Of a DNA stretch of 64,000 nucleotides, positions 33,042-42,098 are shown in pieces. The notes below the pieces were generated by a model, which was not told the origin of the DNA, ran no database searches, and was given only the letters and a program-made list of their open reading frames with translations. Source of the DNA: CAZEAN01 sp964510225 (GTDB taxonomy: Bacteria > Planctomycetota > Planctomycetia > Isosphaerales > Isosphaeraceae); the NCBI GenBank assembly GCA_964510225.1, contig CAZEAN010000004.1:1-64000 (forward strand), given 5' to 3'. Numbering within the stretch: the first letter of the stretch is position 1; every line of letters begins with the position of its first letter. The position numbers and the translations under genes are program-made.

Positions 33042-34385
33042 TTGAACGAAATCGAGTACAGCCGCCGATTTTTGACGATCGCGTCAACAGGAATCTCTGT
33101 GTTTCAAGAATTCATCAGTCTTGCGCTCCGAGAGCCGCCGGCCGTCATCTCCTACCATGTGAGTTGCCGGCTCGCGGCTTTGTTTCCCGATCGCGCGATG
33201 ATCGAAGGAACTGATTGCGACTTCAGTCTCCAGAGCTTCGCCGATGCGGGACAGTGCCAGATTAAGACCGAAGAATCGGTCCATCCGCAATATGTCACAA
33301 GCTGGAACCGTGACCAATCGGTCGAACAACGCCCGAAGAACGTCTGGTTTGAGGTCGAATGGGACGGCCACCAGATCGACGTCCTTCTCTTGAGCTGGGA
33401 CGAATACGACACTGTCAACTACTGGATTCTTGCCGAAACCAATCGGCTCGCACGCGCATTCTTTGCCACAGTTTGTGCTTGGGAGGAGGAGGTCGAGGAT
33501 CGGATCCTTGTTTATGACAATGGAGGATGGAACGCTTCATCGACCCTCTACAAGTCGATTGTTAAGTCGCGACTGGAGGAACTGATTCTCCCTGGAGACA
33601 CCAAAGCTCAGATCGTCGGCGATCTCCGACAGTTCTTCGACTCTCGAGAAACCTACGACCGGCTTGGTGTCCCGTGGCGTCGCGGAGTTCTCCTCACTGG
33701 CCCTCCCGGCAATGGCAAAACGCACTTCATCAAAGCACTGGCGAACACCTTAGACATACCTTGTCTTTATGTGAAAAGTTTGAAAGGACGCTATGACAAT
33801 GACCACATCAATATTCGAGCGATTTTTGATCGAGCACGACGAGTCGCGCCTTGTATGCTAGTCCTCGAGGATCTTGATGCACTCGCGGTCGAGGAGAATC
33901 GTTCCTTCCTGCTCAACGAGCTTGACGGCTTTGCGTCCAACGCTGGAATTCTGACAGTTGCCACCACGAATCACCCCGGGAAACTCGACCCTGCTTTACT
34001 CGATCGCCCGAGCCGGTTTGATCGGAAGTACAATTTTGGGCTTCCAGGTCCGACGGAACGGGATCGCTATTTCGGTGGCTGGGCCACACAATTGCCAAGT
34101 GATTATGTCCTCTCTGATCATGTCCGTGCCGAACTCGTTACCCTGACTGAGTCATTCTCCTTTGCCTACCTCAAAGAGCTTTTCCTTTCGACAATGACGG
34201 CGATCGCGAGTGCTCCAGAGAAAACTCTCGATCAGGTCGTCATCGACGTCGCCGAACTGCTTCGCCGGCAACTCGGCAAGACACCATTGAGGCGGGAAAT
34301 CAGTACAACGGAGAGTCCGAAACCGAGTGGATCTGATCCACGCGATCAGCAGACTTCTGAATGCTCAGTTAGTCAAACAAGATAA
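33042..34385 (+). CDS. AAA+ ATPase (Bcs1/CDC48-like)
   Basis: Encodes 447 residues if it starts at the TTG at 33042; GTG at 33102 is an alternative, and the start is uncertain. The N-terminal half (about 1-190) is an unrecognised adaptor region. The AAA+ core follows: Walker A GPPGNGKTH (220-228), Walker B CMLVLEDLD, sensor 1 ILTVATTNHPG and the arginine-finger segment LLDRPSRFDRKY. A C-terminal lid is followed by a low-complexity tail. Such proteins unfold or remodel substrate proteins; the target is unknown. Predicted cytoplasmic, with no obvious protease domain or partner gene. It converges with the next gene. Confidence 0.85.
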   Translation: MNEIEYSRRFLTIASTGISVFQEFISLALREPPAVISYHVSCRLAALFPDRAMIEGTDCDFSLQSFADAGQCQIKTEESVHPQYVTSWNRDQSVEQRPKNVWFEVEWDGHQIDVLLLSWDEYDTVNYWILAETNRLARAFFATVCAWEEEVEDRILVYDNGGWNASSTLYKSIVKSRLEELILPGDTKAQIVGDLRQFFDSRETYDRLGVPWRRGVLLTGPPGNGKTHFIKALANTLDIPCLYVKSLKGRYDNDHINIRAIFDRARRVAPCMLVLEDLDALAVEENRSFLLNELDGFASNAGILTVATTNHPGKLDPALLDRPSRFDRKYNFGLPGPTERDRYFGGWATQLPSDYVLSDHVRAELVTLTESFSFAYLKELFLSTMTAIASAPEKTLDQVVIDVAELLRRQLGKTPLRREISTTESPKPSGSDPRDQQTSECSVSQTR

Positions 34386-34406
34386 TGTTCAAATGCCATA
34401 AATATA

Positions 34407-36266
34407 CTAAATCAGTTTATACAGAGGCCCGCCGGGAGACCCGAGGCGATTAATCCTCGCTTCGACCTCAGGATCATCTTCGAGCGGTGGAGCGTGGTGG
34501 GGCTTAATGCGTGCGTCGACAACAAGAGAACCTCGGCAACCCCAATGCTTCTGATGTGTGAACGCACCGATCCCGTTGATGTCGGCCGCTGGGTTTGAGC
34601 GTGTGAACCAAACCCAGAGCCAATTCCGGAGCGACCGTGCGGTGAATTCGCTGTCGTCGACGAGGAGAATCACAGGGAACTCGTTGATCGAATCTTCAGT
34701 CGTAAAGGACCAGCAGAAGGCGCTCTGAGATTGATCCTCGCCGCGATGATCGGGGGCAGATTTTGGCCCAGCGATCGCTAGGATCCCCGGTAGACAGATC
34801 CGAGGATCGTGGAACCCTTCAGGAAGCTGAAGGGCCGTGGGGAGTTCCGTTGGCAGATTCCGTCGCTTCGGACCTGTCGACGCGATCACGACCTTCGACC
34901 CTTGGTTGAAACCGTCTCCACTGTAGTCAAGCGTATCGATTGTCGTTCGGGTCTGGAAGTGAAGGTCTCGTCTCCAATCAACCCGCTCGAGCAAGTGAAT
35001 AAAGTAATTATCGATTTGATGAACATCAAGATCAGGGTTGTCCTGCTCAGCAACGATCATCAGGTACTTCGCCAACGACATCTGCCCTTGACCCAAGATC
35101 GCGTTGGCTTGGGTCAGGATCTCTTGAGGACGTCGTTCTTGGGCATACGGCACGTAGCGTTCCGAGCCAATTGCCAGCAACAACGGATGAACACCGGCAG
35201 CATCGACGGCATTGACGGCCTTCACGCCGGGGAGGACGGTCGGGATCAAAGGGCCGGTTAATTCATGGATTAGCTCGCCGAACGAGGTATCTTCCTGCGG
35301 AGGTCGACCCACTGACGTATAAGGCCAAATTGCACCAGGTCGGTGGTAGACTCGCTCGACCTGGAGGACCGGGAAATCATGAACCAAGGCGTAGTATCCG
35401 AGGTGATCACCAAACGGCCCCTCGGGCTTGGTCTTCTGAGGGTCAATAGTCCCAGCGATCACAAAATCGGCCTCGGCGGGCATCGGAATGGGCCATCCTT
35501 CGGGTGTGACCATCCGAATCGCGCGTCCTCCGAGTGCTCCTGCGAAACTCAATTCCGGGAGCCCTTCGGGAAGGGGCATCACCGCCGCGACTGACATCGA
35601 CGGTGGGCCGCCGACGAAAACATTGACGTGGAGCTTCTCATGGCGACGGACTGCCGCAGTGTGGTGGATCCCGATCCCACGATGAAGCTGGTAGTGAAGC
35701 CCGACTTCGTGGTTGGGCTCATACTCGTTCCCCCCAAGCTGAACGCGATACATCCCGAGGTTCGATTTTGCCAGGCCGGGCTTATCAGGATCTTCGGAGT
35801 AGACTTGCGGCAACGTAATGAAGGGTCCGCCATCCTTCGGCCAGGAGACCAACTGGGGCAATTGGTCGATCGTTGTCTGGTGGGCCAAGATCGGCCCCCG
35901 GCCCACTCGTCTCGGTAGGAGGTTAAGCCCTGTGGATGGGACATCGAGGTAGCGGAACGGCCGCTTCATGAGCTCAGGCGGCTTCACTTTCAATTCAACA
36001 AGATGACGAACCGCCTTCAACGTGTCACGGAAAATCCAACGGGTTCGCTCCAAGGTCCCGAAGAGGTTGGCGACGACCGGGAATCTTGTCCCTTTGAGAT
36101 TCTTGAAGAGTACAGCCGGACCTTCTGCTTCGTAGAGTCTCCGCTGAATCGCGCCGACTTCGAGAAAGGGATCGATTTCATGATCAATCTCGACGAGTTC
36201 ACCATGATCACGGAGATCTTTGACACAAGCAGCCAACGTTCGATAACCCACGAAACCCTCGACCAT
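34407..36266 (-). CDS. mqnL: UbiD-family decarboxylase, probable MqnL
   Basis: Encodes 619 residues, longer than typical E. coli UbiD (about 500). UbiD-family features: GYRTLAACVKDLRDHGELVEI at the N-terminus, FVGGPPSMSVAAVMPLPEGL, AGTIDPQKTKPEGPFGDHLGYYAL and LVDARIKPHHAPPLEDDPE. These enzymes use prenylated FMN to decarboxylate aromatic acids. The neighbours are UbiX-, UbiE- and UbiA-type genes and mqnE. In the futalosine pathway a UbiD-like enzyme (MqnL) decarboxylates prenylated dihydroxynaphthoate, so that is the likely role. The start at 36266 fits homologues; a GTG at 36341 would add 25 residues. Confidence 0.85.
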   Translation of the reverse strand: MVEGFVGYRTLAACVKDLRDHGELVEIDHEIDPFLEVGAIQRRLYEAEGPAVLFKNLKGTRFPVVANLFGTLERTRWIFRDTLKAVRHLVELKVKPPELMKRPFRYLDVPSTGLNLLPRRVGRGPILAHQTTIDQLPQLVSWPKDGGPFITLPQVYSEDPDKPGLAKSNLGMYRVQLGGNEYEPNHEVGLHYQLHRGIGIHHTAAVRRHEKLHVNVFVGGPPSMSVAAVMPLPEGLPELSFAGALGGRAIRMVTPEGWPIPMPAEADFVIAGTIDPQKTKPEGPFGDHLGYYALVHDFPVLQVERVYHRPGAIWPYTSVGRPPQEDTSFGELIHELTGPLIPTVLPGVKAVNAVDAAGVHPLLLAIGSERYVPYAQERRPQEILTQANAILGQGQMSLAKYLMIVAEQDNPDLDVHQIDNYFIHLLERVDWRRDLHFQTRTTIDTLDYSGDGFNQGSKVVIASTGPKRRNLPTELPTALQLPEGFHDPRICLPGILAIAGPKSAPDHRGEDQSQSAFCWSFTTEDSINEFPVILLVDDSEFTARSLRNWLWVWFTRSNPAADINGIGAFTHQKHWGCRGSLVVDARIKPHHAPPLEDDPEVEARINRLGSPGGPLYKLI

Positions 36267-36445
36267 TTCTGGGGTTAGCAATCGGATTTGTCCGACTACG
36301 GAAGGACAACATGATGTAGACAACTGGTGAGCGGGGTTCACCCTCGAGCCCTTCGGACTCTTTCCTAGAACTCAAGCTGGGCACTGCCTATATCTTATAG
36401 TATTCATTTCATCTGTACTTGCTCGCCTCTCGGAGTCGTACCAGC

Positions 36446-37213
36446 GTGGTTCTTAAGCTTGAATCCCAGACGGACCAGATAACAAAGGTCGACAAATCAG
36501 GCCCGCAAGTCAGGGCGATGTTCCAATCGATTGCTGGCAAGTATGACTTTCTCAATCATCTTCTCAGCCTGAATATTGATCGACTCTGGCGTCGCTACAC
36601 CGTTCGGACCGTCCCTCCAGAGCCTGGCGTTCCCATTCTCGATTGCTGCACGGGAACGGCTGACCTCGCGATCGCCTACGATCGCTCAGCGAACGGGCAA
36701 TCGCCGATCATCGGTACTGACTTCTGTCATGAGATGTTGGCGATCGGACTTCAGAAGGTCCGTCGACGTGATGCAGAAAACCACTTAACTCTCGTGGAAG
36801 GAGACGCGCAGCAATTGCCCGTCCCTTCGAACACCTTTGGGATCGTGACCGTGGCGTTTGGGCTCCGTAATATCGCCGACACCATCCGAGGGCTCGATGA
36901 AATGATCCGAGTCGCTCGTGAAGGGGGAAAAGTGGTGATCCTCGAATTCTCGAGGCCTCGGGGACCGATCCTCGGCCCGCTTTACCTCACCTTCTTCAAG
37001 CAGATTCTGCCTCGGGTCGGTCAGTTCATCATGCCGAATCGCTTCGATGCGTACTCCTATCTACCGGAATCGGTCCTTGAGTTTCCTGATGGTGAGGAGA
37101 TGTGTCACCTTCTTCGATCTCGAGGACTTGTAGAGGTGGTTGAGCATCGCCTGACGTTCGGGATCGCATCACTCTATGTCGGTACCAAACCGCGCTCGGA
37201 GACAACGGGATGA
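36446..37213 (+). CDS. ubiE: Demethylmenaquinone methyltransferase (UbiE/MenG)
   Basis: Encodes 255 residues from the GTG at 36446; a TTG at 36419 is an alternative and neither has a strong ribosome site. Class I SAM-dependent methyltransferase: GKYDFLNHLLSLNIDRLWRR is the family's quinone-binding signature, VPILDCCTGTADLAIAY the SAM-binding motif I, and NTFGIVTVAFGLRNI the post-I region. It methylates demethylmenaquinol, the last step of menaquinone synthesis. The gene begins a plus-strand run with ubiX and ubiA-like genes; its stop overlaps the ubiX start (ATGA). Divergent from the UbiD-like gene across about 180 bp that must hold two promoters. Confidence 0.92.
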   Translation: MVLKLESQTDQITKVDKSGPQVRAMFQSIAGKYDFLNHLLSLNIDRLWRRYTVRTVPPEPGVPILDCCTGTADLAIAYDRSANGQSPIIGTDFCHEMLAIGLQKVRRRDAENHLTLVEGDAQQLPVPSNTFGIVTVAFGLRNIADTIRGLDEMIRVAREGGKVVILEFSRPRGPILGPLYLTFFKQILPRVGQFIMPNRFDAYSYLPESVLEFPDGEEMCHLLRSRGLVEVVEHRLTFGIASLYVGTKPRSETTG

Positions 37214-37848
37214 GTCGAGAGGCCAACGCGCCGGAGCGTCCCATAGTTCTGGCGATGACCGGAGCAAGTGGTGCTCCTTATGGTGTCCGCCTCCTCCAAG
37301 TGCTCTCTTCCTCTGGGAAAACAGTCCACTTCACCATGAGTCCGAGCGGAGCCCACGTCCTCCGCGAAGAAACCGGACTCAAACCAGCTCAATCAGTGGC
37401 TCGGTTTGATCCCGCCATGCTTGGTGCCGAGGGCCCCGGACAAATCATCTATCATCACCATGCAGACTTGACCGCCGGGATCGCCAGTGGATCCTTTCGG
37501 ACCGCTGGAATGGTGATCTGCCCTTGCAGCATGAGTACGTTGGCTGGGATTGCCCATGGCGTCAGCACCAACCTCATCACACGGGCGGCCGACGTGCATC
37601 TCAAAGAGCGGAGGCCATTAATCGTGGTTCCTCGCGAGGCACCCTTGAGCTTGGTCCACCTCGAAAACATGATCAAACTGACCCAAGCTGGTGGGGTGGT
37701 GTTGCCGGCGATGCCCGGCTGGTATCACCAACCTCGATCCTTAGAAGATCTCGTCGACTTTGTTGTCGGTCGGATCTGCGACCAGCTTGGACTCGACATC
37801 GAACTGACAGCACGCTGGGGATCGGCCGCCAACAACCGCAACGAGTGA
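37210..37848 (+). CDS. ubiX: Flavin prenyltransferase UbiX (MqnM)
   Basis: Encodes 212 residues. It has the UbiX signature VLAMTGASGAPYGVRLLQ at the N-terminus and VICPCSMSTLAGIAHGVSTNLITRAADV with the conserved flavin and prenyl phosphate contacts. LIVVPREAPLSLVHLENMIKL and VLPAMPGWYHQPRSLEDLVDFV follow. The enzyme prenylates FMN to make the cofactor of UbiD-type decarboxylases, so it pairs with the gene at 34407. The start overlaps the ubiE stop by four bases, pointing to coupling. The next gene starts 17 bases downstream. In the futalosine scheme this activity is called MqnM. Confidence 0.94.
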   Translation: MSREANAPERPIVLAMTGASGAPYGVRLLQVLSSSGKTVHFTMSPSGAHVLREETGLKPAQSVARFDPAMLGAEGPGQIIYHHHADLTAGIASGSFRTAGMVICPCSMSTLAGIAHGVSTNLITRAADVHLKERRPLIVVPREAPLSLVHLENMIKLTQAGGVVLPAMPGWYHQPRSLEDLVDFVVGRICDQLGLDIELTARWGSAANNRNE

Positions 37849-37865
37849 CTCAAGGTGGATCATTG

Positions 37866-38777
37866 ATGAATGACACGCTCCGGACGAATGGCGTCATGGC
37901 CAAGCTTCATGATCTTTTGGGGATGATCCGATTTAGCCATACGATTTTTGCGCTCCCCTTTGCACTTTTAGGAGCTTCGATGGCCGCATTTGACCCCGAA
38001 GCCGAATCATTCCCTGGTCCAAAGGTCTGGATCGGGATCTTGCTCTGTATGATGACCGCTCGATCCTCCGCAATGGCGTTCAACCGGCTGGTCGATCGAC
38101 AGATCGATGCGTCGAATCCTCGGACATCAGGACGCCATCTACCTAGTGGTCGACTCTCGGTGCAAGCGGTCTTGGTCTTCACGGTTACTTCGGCCGTCTT
38201 GTTTGTGGGATCAACCGCATTGTTCCTCCCCGAAAACCCTTGGCCGATCATCCTTTCCGTACCGGTCTTGCTCTGGTTGCTCGGCTATTCGTACGCGAAA
38301 CGCTTAACTAGCTTGGCTCACTACTGGCTCGGCTCAGGCTTGGCGATCTCACCAATTGCTGCCTGGATCGCAGTCCGAGGTTCACTTGAAGCCCCTCCTA
38401 TCCTACTTGGAGTCGCCGTCTTTTTTTGGGTTGGTGGGTTTGACATTATCTATGCATGTCAAGATGCCCAGTTTGACCGAGAATCCGGATTACAGAGCCT
38501 TCCAGCACGGCTTGGGATCAAACGAGCATTGAGAATTGCCGCTATCAGCCATTTTCTGATGGTCGTTTCTCTAGTATTGCTTGGGGTAGTCGTGTCTGAA
38601 TTTGAAATCTTGTATTGGATTGGACTCATTTTCATAGGCGGACTGCTTGGATATGAACATTCACTCGTCCGCCCTGATAATCTATCTCACGTGAATCAAG
38701 CATTTTTTCACGTGAACAGTATCATTAGTATTGGCTTATTAGTCATTGGCGTTACTGAACTTGTGATTTTACGTTGA
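37866..38777 (+). CDS. mqnP: UbiA-type prenyltransferase (probable MqnP)
   Basis: Encodes 303 residues with about eight membrane helices. The first Asp-rich motif is AFNRLVDRQIDASNPRT (NxxxDxxxD at 73-81). The second is IIYACQDAQFDRESGLQS with the Y..QD...D pattern. Both bind the Mg2+-diphosphate of the polyprenyl donor. UbiA proteins in futalosine organisms (MqnP) prenylate 1,4-dihydroxy-6-naphthoate; the nearby UbiD-like, UbiX and mqnE genes support that over ubiquinone. The start at 37866 follows AAGGTGG. Its last nine bases overlap the 3' end of the convergent mqnE gene. Confidence 0.88.
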   Translation: MNDTLRTNGVMAKLHDLLGMIRFSHTIFALPFALLGASMAAFDPEAESFPGPKVWIGILLCMMTARSSAMAFNRLVDRQIDASNPRTSGRHLPSGRLSVQAVLVFTVTSAVLFVGSTALFLPENPWPIILSVPVLLWLLGYSYAKRLTSLAHYWLGSGLAISPIAAWIAVRGSLEAPPILLGVAVFFWVGGFDIIYACQDAQFDRESGLQSLPARLGIKRALRIAAISHFLMVVSLVLLGVVVSEFEILYWIGLIFIGGLLGYEHSLVRPDNLSHVNQAFFHVNSIISIGLLVIGVTELVILR

Positions 38778-39917
38778 AAGTGTCACCAAGTTAGAAACGT
38801 CAATATGCTCTCGTGCTGTCCAAGCGTTACAGTCACGCTCGATCCGGTGATAAAGAGTATCTCGTTCGACTGGATCCCGGCCCGCCTCAGTGATTAATCG
38901 CTCAATATCTTGAACCGTCATTTCTTCCGGCGTCTCAGCACCAGCTTCGTGATAAATCTTTTCGTGAACTACGGTTCCGTCGATGTCATCGGCACCGAAT
39001 GAGAGTGCGACTTGGGCAGTCTTGATCCCGAGCATCACCCAGTAGGCTTTAATGTGCGGGAAATTGTCGAGCATCAATCGACTGATCGCCATCGTCTTCA
39101 GATCCATCACCCCGGAAGGCTTAGGAATCTCGGACATCCTCGAATTATCCGGGTGGAATGCCAGCGGAATAAAGGTCTGAAAACCGCGTGTTTCGTCCTG
39201 GAGTTCGCGGAGGCGGATCATGTGATCAATCCGGTGTTCCGGCTTCTCAATATGCCCATAAAGCATCGTTGCGTTTGAATGGAGTCCGAGCTGGTGGGCT
39301 TGGCGATGAACATCGAGCCAGACCTCGGTGGAAGCCTTCGCGCCACAGATTTCCTTCCGGACGTCTGGGTGGAAAATCTCGGCTCCCCCCCCCGGGAGGC
39401 TACCGAGTCCAGCCTCAATCAAACGCTCGAGGATTTCCTTCAAGGATGCCCGCTCGATCTTGCGGAACCACTCAAACTCAACTGCCGTATACGCCTTTAC
39501 GTGGATCTCAGGAGCAGCTTCCTTCACCCATCGAACGACGTCGACGTAATACTGAAAGGGCAGCTTGTTGTGCAATCCACCGACGATGTGGAGTTCGGTC
39601 GCACCGCGAGACGCTGCTTGCTCAGCTCGTTGCTTAACCTGGGGCTCATACATCGTGTATGCCCGGTCTTCGTCCATGTCCGCCCGAAAGGCACAGAAGT
39701 CGCAACGATAAACACAGACGTTGGTTGGGTTTAGGTGCGTATTGACGTTATAGTAACCGAAATTGCCGTTGTAGCGTTCCCGAACCATGTTGGCCAAGGT
39801 ACCGATCTCAAAGAGATCGTTAGATTCAAACAAGGTCACCCCATCTTCAAACGAGAGGCGTGCCCCTGCTTCGACCTTTTCGCGGATCGCTCGGAGTGTA
39901 TTTGAATTGCCCGCCAT
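38769..39917 (-). CDS. mqnE: Aminofutalosine synthase MqnE
   Basis: Encodes 382 residues. Radical SAM enzyme with the CVYRCDFC motif (Cys68, Cys72, Cys75) for the 4Fe-4S cluster. The order matches MqnE rather than MqnC: FGYYNVNTHLNPTNVC, GGLHNKLPFQYYVDVVRWVK, VKAYTAVEFEWF, and LGSLPGGGAEIFHPDVR. It adds the deoxyadenosyl-derived radical to an aminocarboxyvinyl benzoate, making aminofutalosine, an early step of the futalosine menaquinone pathway. Its presence shows that this organism makes menaquinone by the futalosine route. The 3' ends of mqnE and the UbiA-like gene overlap. The ATG at 39917 begins MAGNSNTLRA; ribosome site weak. Confidence 0.92.
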   Translation of the reverse strand: MAGNSNTLRAIREKVEAGARLSFEDGVTLFESNDLFEIGTLANMVRERYNGNFGYYNVNTHLNPTNVCVYRCDFCAFRADMDEDRAYTMYEPQVKQRAEQAASRGATELHIVGGLHNKLPFQYYVDVVRWVKEAAPEIHVKAYTAVEFEWFRKIERASLKEILERLIEAGLGSLPGGGAEIFHPDVRKEICGAKASTEVWLDVHRQAHQLGLHSNATMLYGHIEKPEHRIDHMIRLRELQDETRGFQTFIPLAFHPDNSRMSEIPKPSGVMDLKTMAISRLMLDNFPHIKAYWVMLGIKTAQVALSFGADDIDGTVVHEKIYHEAGAETPEEMTVQDIERLITEAGRDPVERDTLYHRIERDCNAWTAREHIDVSNLVTLST

Positions 39918-39964
39918 GGATTCGGTCCACCACGATGACTGAAGAAATAACAACTACTCTGATC

Positions 39965-39984
39965 TCGACTGAAATTTTAGTCGA
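39965..39984. terminator. A/T-rich palindrome between SWIM and mqnE genes
   Basis: TCGACTGAAA / TTTTAGTCGA (39965-39984) forms a 10-bp self-complementary stem with one G-T pair. It lies 14 bp past the stop of the SWIM gene (minus) and 47 bp before the mqnE start. It could terminate the SWIM gene or be an operator for mqnE. No T-run. Confidence 0.35.
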
Positions 39985-39998
39985 AATTGAACACACCA

Positions 39999-40358
39999 TC
40001 AACTGCGCCACGATACTCTGCAAAACCTATCGATCCGACTCACATTAACCGGACAGTGAATCATGCCGAACGATGCAAGGGCTTTAATGTGTTTGCAACC
40101 TGCAGGATCGAGATCGAGTCTCCGGAAGAGGAAGTCTGGGCAGTCGCAAATCGGCCCATGAGCTGTTTCTGCAACATCATACGTCGATCCATCCGGCTTC
40201 ATGATTCGAAACGCTCGATCAAGAGATCGGCCGTCGGAAGGGATTGGCGCCACCTGGTAGAACTGGTCGTCAATGCTTAAGTAGAGTCGAGCCTTTGTTT
40301 CGGAGGCTCCAAATTCTGGTCTTGGATCGTTGATTTTGTCTTCAATCCTGGATGGCAT
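39999..40358 (-). CDS. Small SWIM zinc-finger protein
   Basis: Encodes 119 residues. The conserved TAHGPICDCPDFLFRR segment followed by LDPAGCKHIKAL matches the CxCx(n)CxH zinc-finger of SWIM proteins, expected to bind Zn2+ and nucleic acid or protein. The N-terminal half is basic and beta-rich. Comparable small planctomycete proteins with the same C-terminal motif are known to me only as hypothetical. The ATG at 40358 is preferred since the upstream GGAGGGG (about 40364-40370) is well placed; ATG 40361 and GTG 40364 are also in frame. Function unknown. Confidence 0.75.
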   Translation of the reverse strand: MPSRIEDKINDPRPEFGASETKARLYLSIDDQFYQVAPIPSDGRSLDRAFRIMKPDGSTYDVAETAHGPICDCPDFLFRRLDLDPAGCKHIKALASFGMIHCPVNVSRIDRFCRVSWRS

Positions 40359-40571
40359 CATCACCCCTCCGACTCATTCGTGGCGGTTGATTCCCACACT
40401 CATATTTACGATTCAAGCGTATAGTTCGTGACCCGTCGGAGGGCCCAGGAGATCTCACAATCCCTGTGCTCAAGAGACGCCCAGTTCCAGCGACTTCGGT
40501 CGTTCCGAGAACGAGTTCAGAGCTGACTTTATCTTCGTCAGTTTCGTTAAACTGAGGCAGAAAACTTGGTC

Positions 40572-42020
40572 TTAATCCTTGGGATCGGGCGCCGGCTCCT
40601 CAGTAACCGCTAACTCCGCTCCGGTGATCGCAGAGCCGAGCAACACAGAGATCCATCGGGTTTCTTCGGACCCTTCGAAGATGATCTTGAGGGTCATGGT
40701 TAAGGGGACTGAGAGGAACATTCCGACTGGCCCGAGGACCCAACCCCAAAAAATTAGAGAGATCCAGACAACTAAGGTAGAGAGCCCGAGTCCCCGACCC
40801 ATCGCCGGAGGCTCGATCAGGTAACCGATCACGAAGTTGATCGCCAGGAAAAGCAAGATGGTGCCCAGTGCGGTGACTGGACCATTCTGCATCAACGCCA
40901 GGACCACCGGCGGGATCGCCGCAATCAACGAACCGATGTTTGGGACGTAATTCAGGAGAAACGCCAACATCCCCCAGAGCGCAGCGTATTCGACACCCAT
41001 CAACCAGAGCCCAACTCCGGCCGGGAGACCGGTCCCGATGCTAATCCAGGTCTTGATCACCATGTAGCGCCGGAGGTCTTTCAAGATCCGGATCACACGC
41101 TCCATCGACCGTGAATCGTTGCCCATGATCATCCGGAGCTTGGCGGGATAAACCACCGACTCCAGTAAAATGAACGCAACGGTCACGAGGATCATCAGGC
41201 CATTGCTCAGAATCGTACCCAGCCCTGCCAGCAGAGAGTCGAAGATTCCGACGACGTACTTTGGGGATAATAACGCAGCGGAGGCATCCTCGCGAGCCTG
41301 CTCGATGTTGAGCCTTGAGGGGCGAACGACCGGCTCTTCCACTGGCGGCGGCTCAGCGTTTAGGAAGTCTTGCTCTCGCGGCGAGTCAGTGGCGGGATCA
41401 GAAGCCGTCGTCTCAGTTTCTGCGGACGGTTCGCCCTTAGTCGAGGGCTGAACGGGTTCGCCCTCCGACTCGACAGGGGCATCCGAGGTGGGTTCGTTAC
41501 CAACCTCTGGCGCTGAGTCCGGGGCAGGGCTCACTGGTTCCTCGAAATCCCCTGCACTTTCTGGGGGCGATTCGAGGGGAACTCCAGAGACAGACTCATC
41601 GGAGATCTCAGGGGGTTCTAGAGGTTCACCAAAGACCCATGAGTGGTCTTGAGGAACCGGGATCCCGAAGGCCTCCGCCCAGTTGAGTACTCGGTGATAT
41701 TCATACTCAAGCTTCCGCTGAAGCTCCGGTAATTGCACGATAAAGTCAGTCAGCGAGGTCCCCACCACACCCAAGACTATCAGACAACTGATCGTAAACC
41801 CGAGGATCACAAGGATTACCGAAAGCCATCGTGAAATCCCTCGAGCGGCAAGCCGATCAATCAAGGGGGAGACGATGACCGCGATGAACATCGAGAGTAG
41901 GAGTGGTACGACGACTTCGTAGGCTGCTCGGGCCGCCGCGATTACTAACACGGTGGCCGCCATATTCACAAGCACTATCGTCGATTTCGCCCGCACCGCG
42001 CGATCGGGCATCGGACTCAT
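40572..42020 (-). CDS. AI-2E family (PerM/YdiK-like) transporter with an acidic insert
   Basis: Encodes 482 residues. Around seven helices, starting with VLVNMAATVLVIAAARAAYEVVVPLLLSMF-type sequence and ending with WGWVLGPVGMFLSVPLTMTLK, the well conserved C-terminal part of the AI-2E transporter family. Members export diverse substrates and some are Na+ or proton coupled. The loop at about residues 131-233, normally short, is here a Pro/Glu/Ser-rich insert (EPPEISDESVSGVPLESPPE, EGEPVQPSTKGEPSAETETT) probably outside the membrane core. The gene is minus-strand with the ABC exporter genes upstream. Confidence 0.86.
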   Translation of the reverse strand: MSPMPDRAVRAKSTIVLVNMAATVLVIAAARAAYEVVVPLLLSMFIAVIVSPLIDRLAARGISRWLSVILVILGFTISCLIVLGVVGTSLTDFIVQLPELQRKLEYEYHRVLNWAEAFGIPVPQDHSWVFGEPLEPPEISDESVSGVPLESPPESAGDFEEPVSPAPDSAPEVGNEPTSDAPVESEGEPVQPSTKGEPSAETETTASDPATDSPREQDFLNAEPPPVEEPVVRPSRLNIEQAREDASAALLSPKYVVGIFDSLLAGLGTILSNGLMILVTVAFILLESVVYPAKLRMIMGNDSRSMERVIRILKDLRRYMVIKTWISIGTGLPAGVGLWLMGVEYAALWGMLAFLLNYVPNIGSLIAAIPPVVLALMQNGPVTALGTILLFLAINFVIGYLIEPPAMGRGLGLSTLVVWISLIFWGWVLGPVGMFLSVPLTMTLKIIFEGSEETRWISVLLGSAITGAELAVTEEPAPDPKD

Positions 42021-42098
42021 TCTCCCAGCTCAAGTACTCTCAGCGAGGCTGAATCATTGAAGTTGGTTGTGGCCCTATCGAACGAACGACCTGATTGA

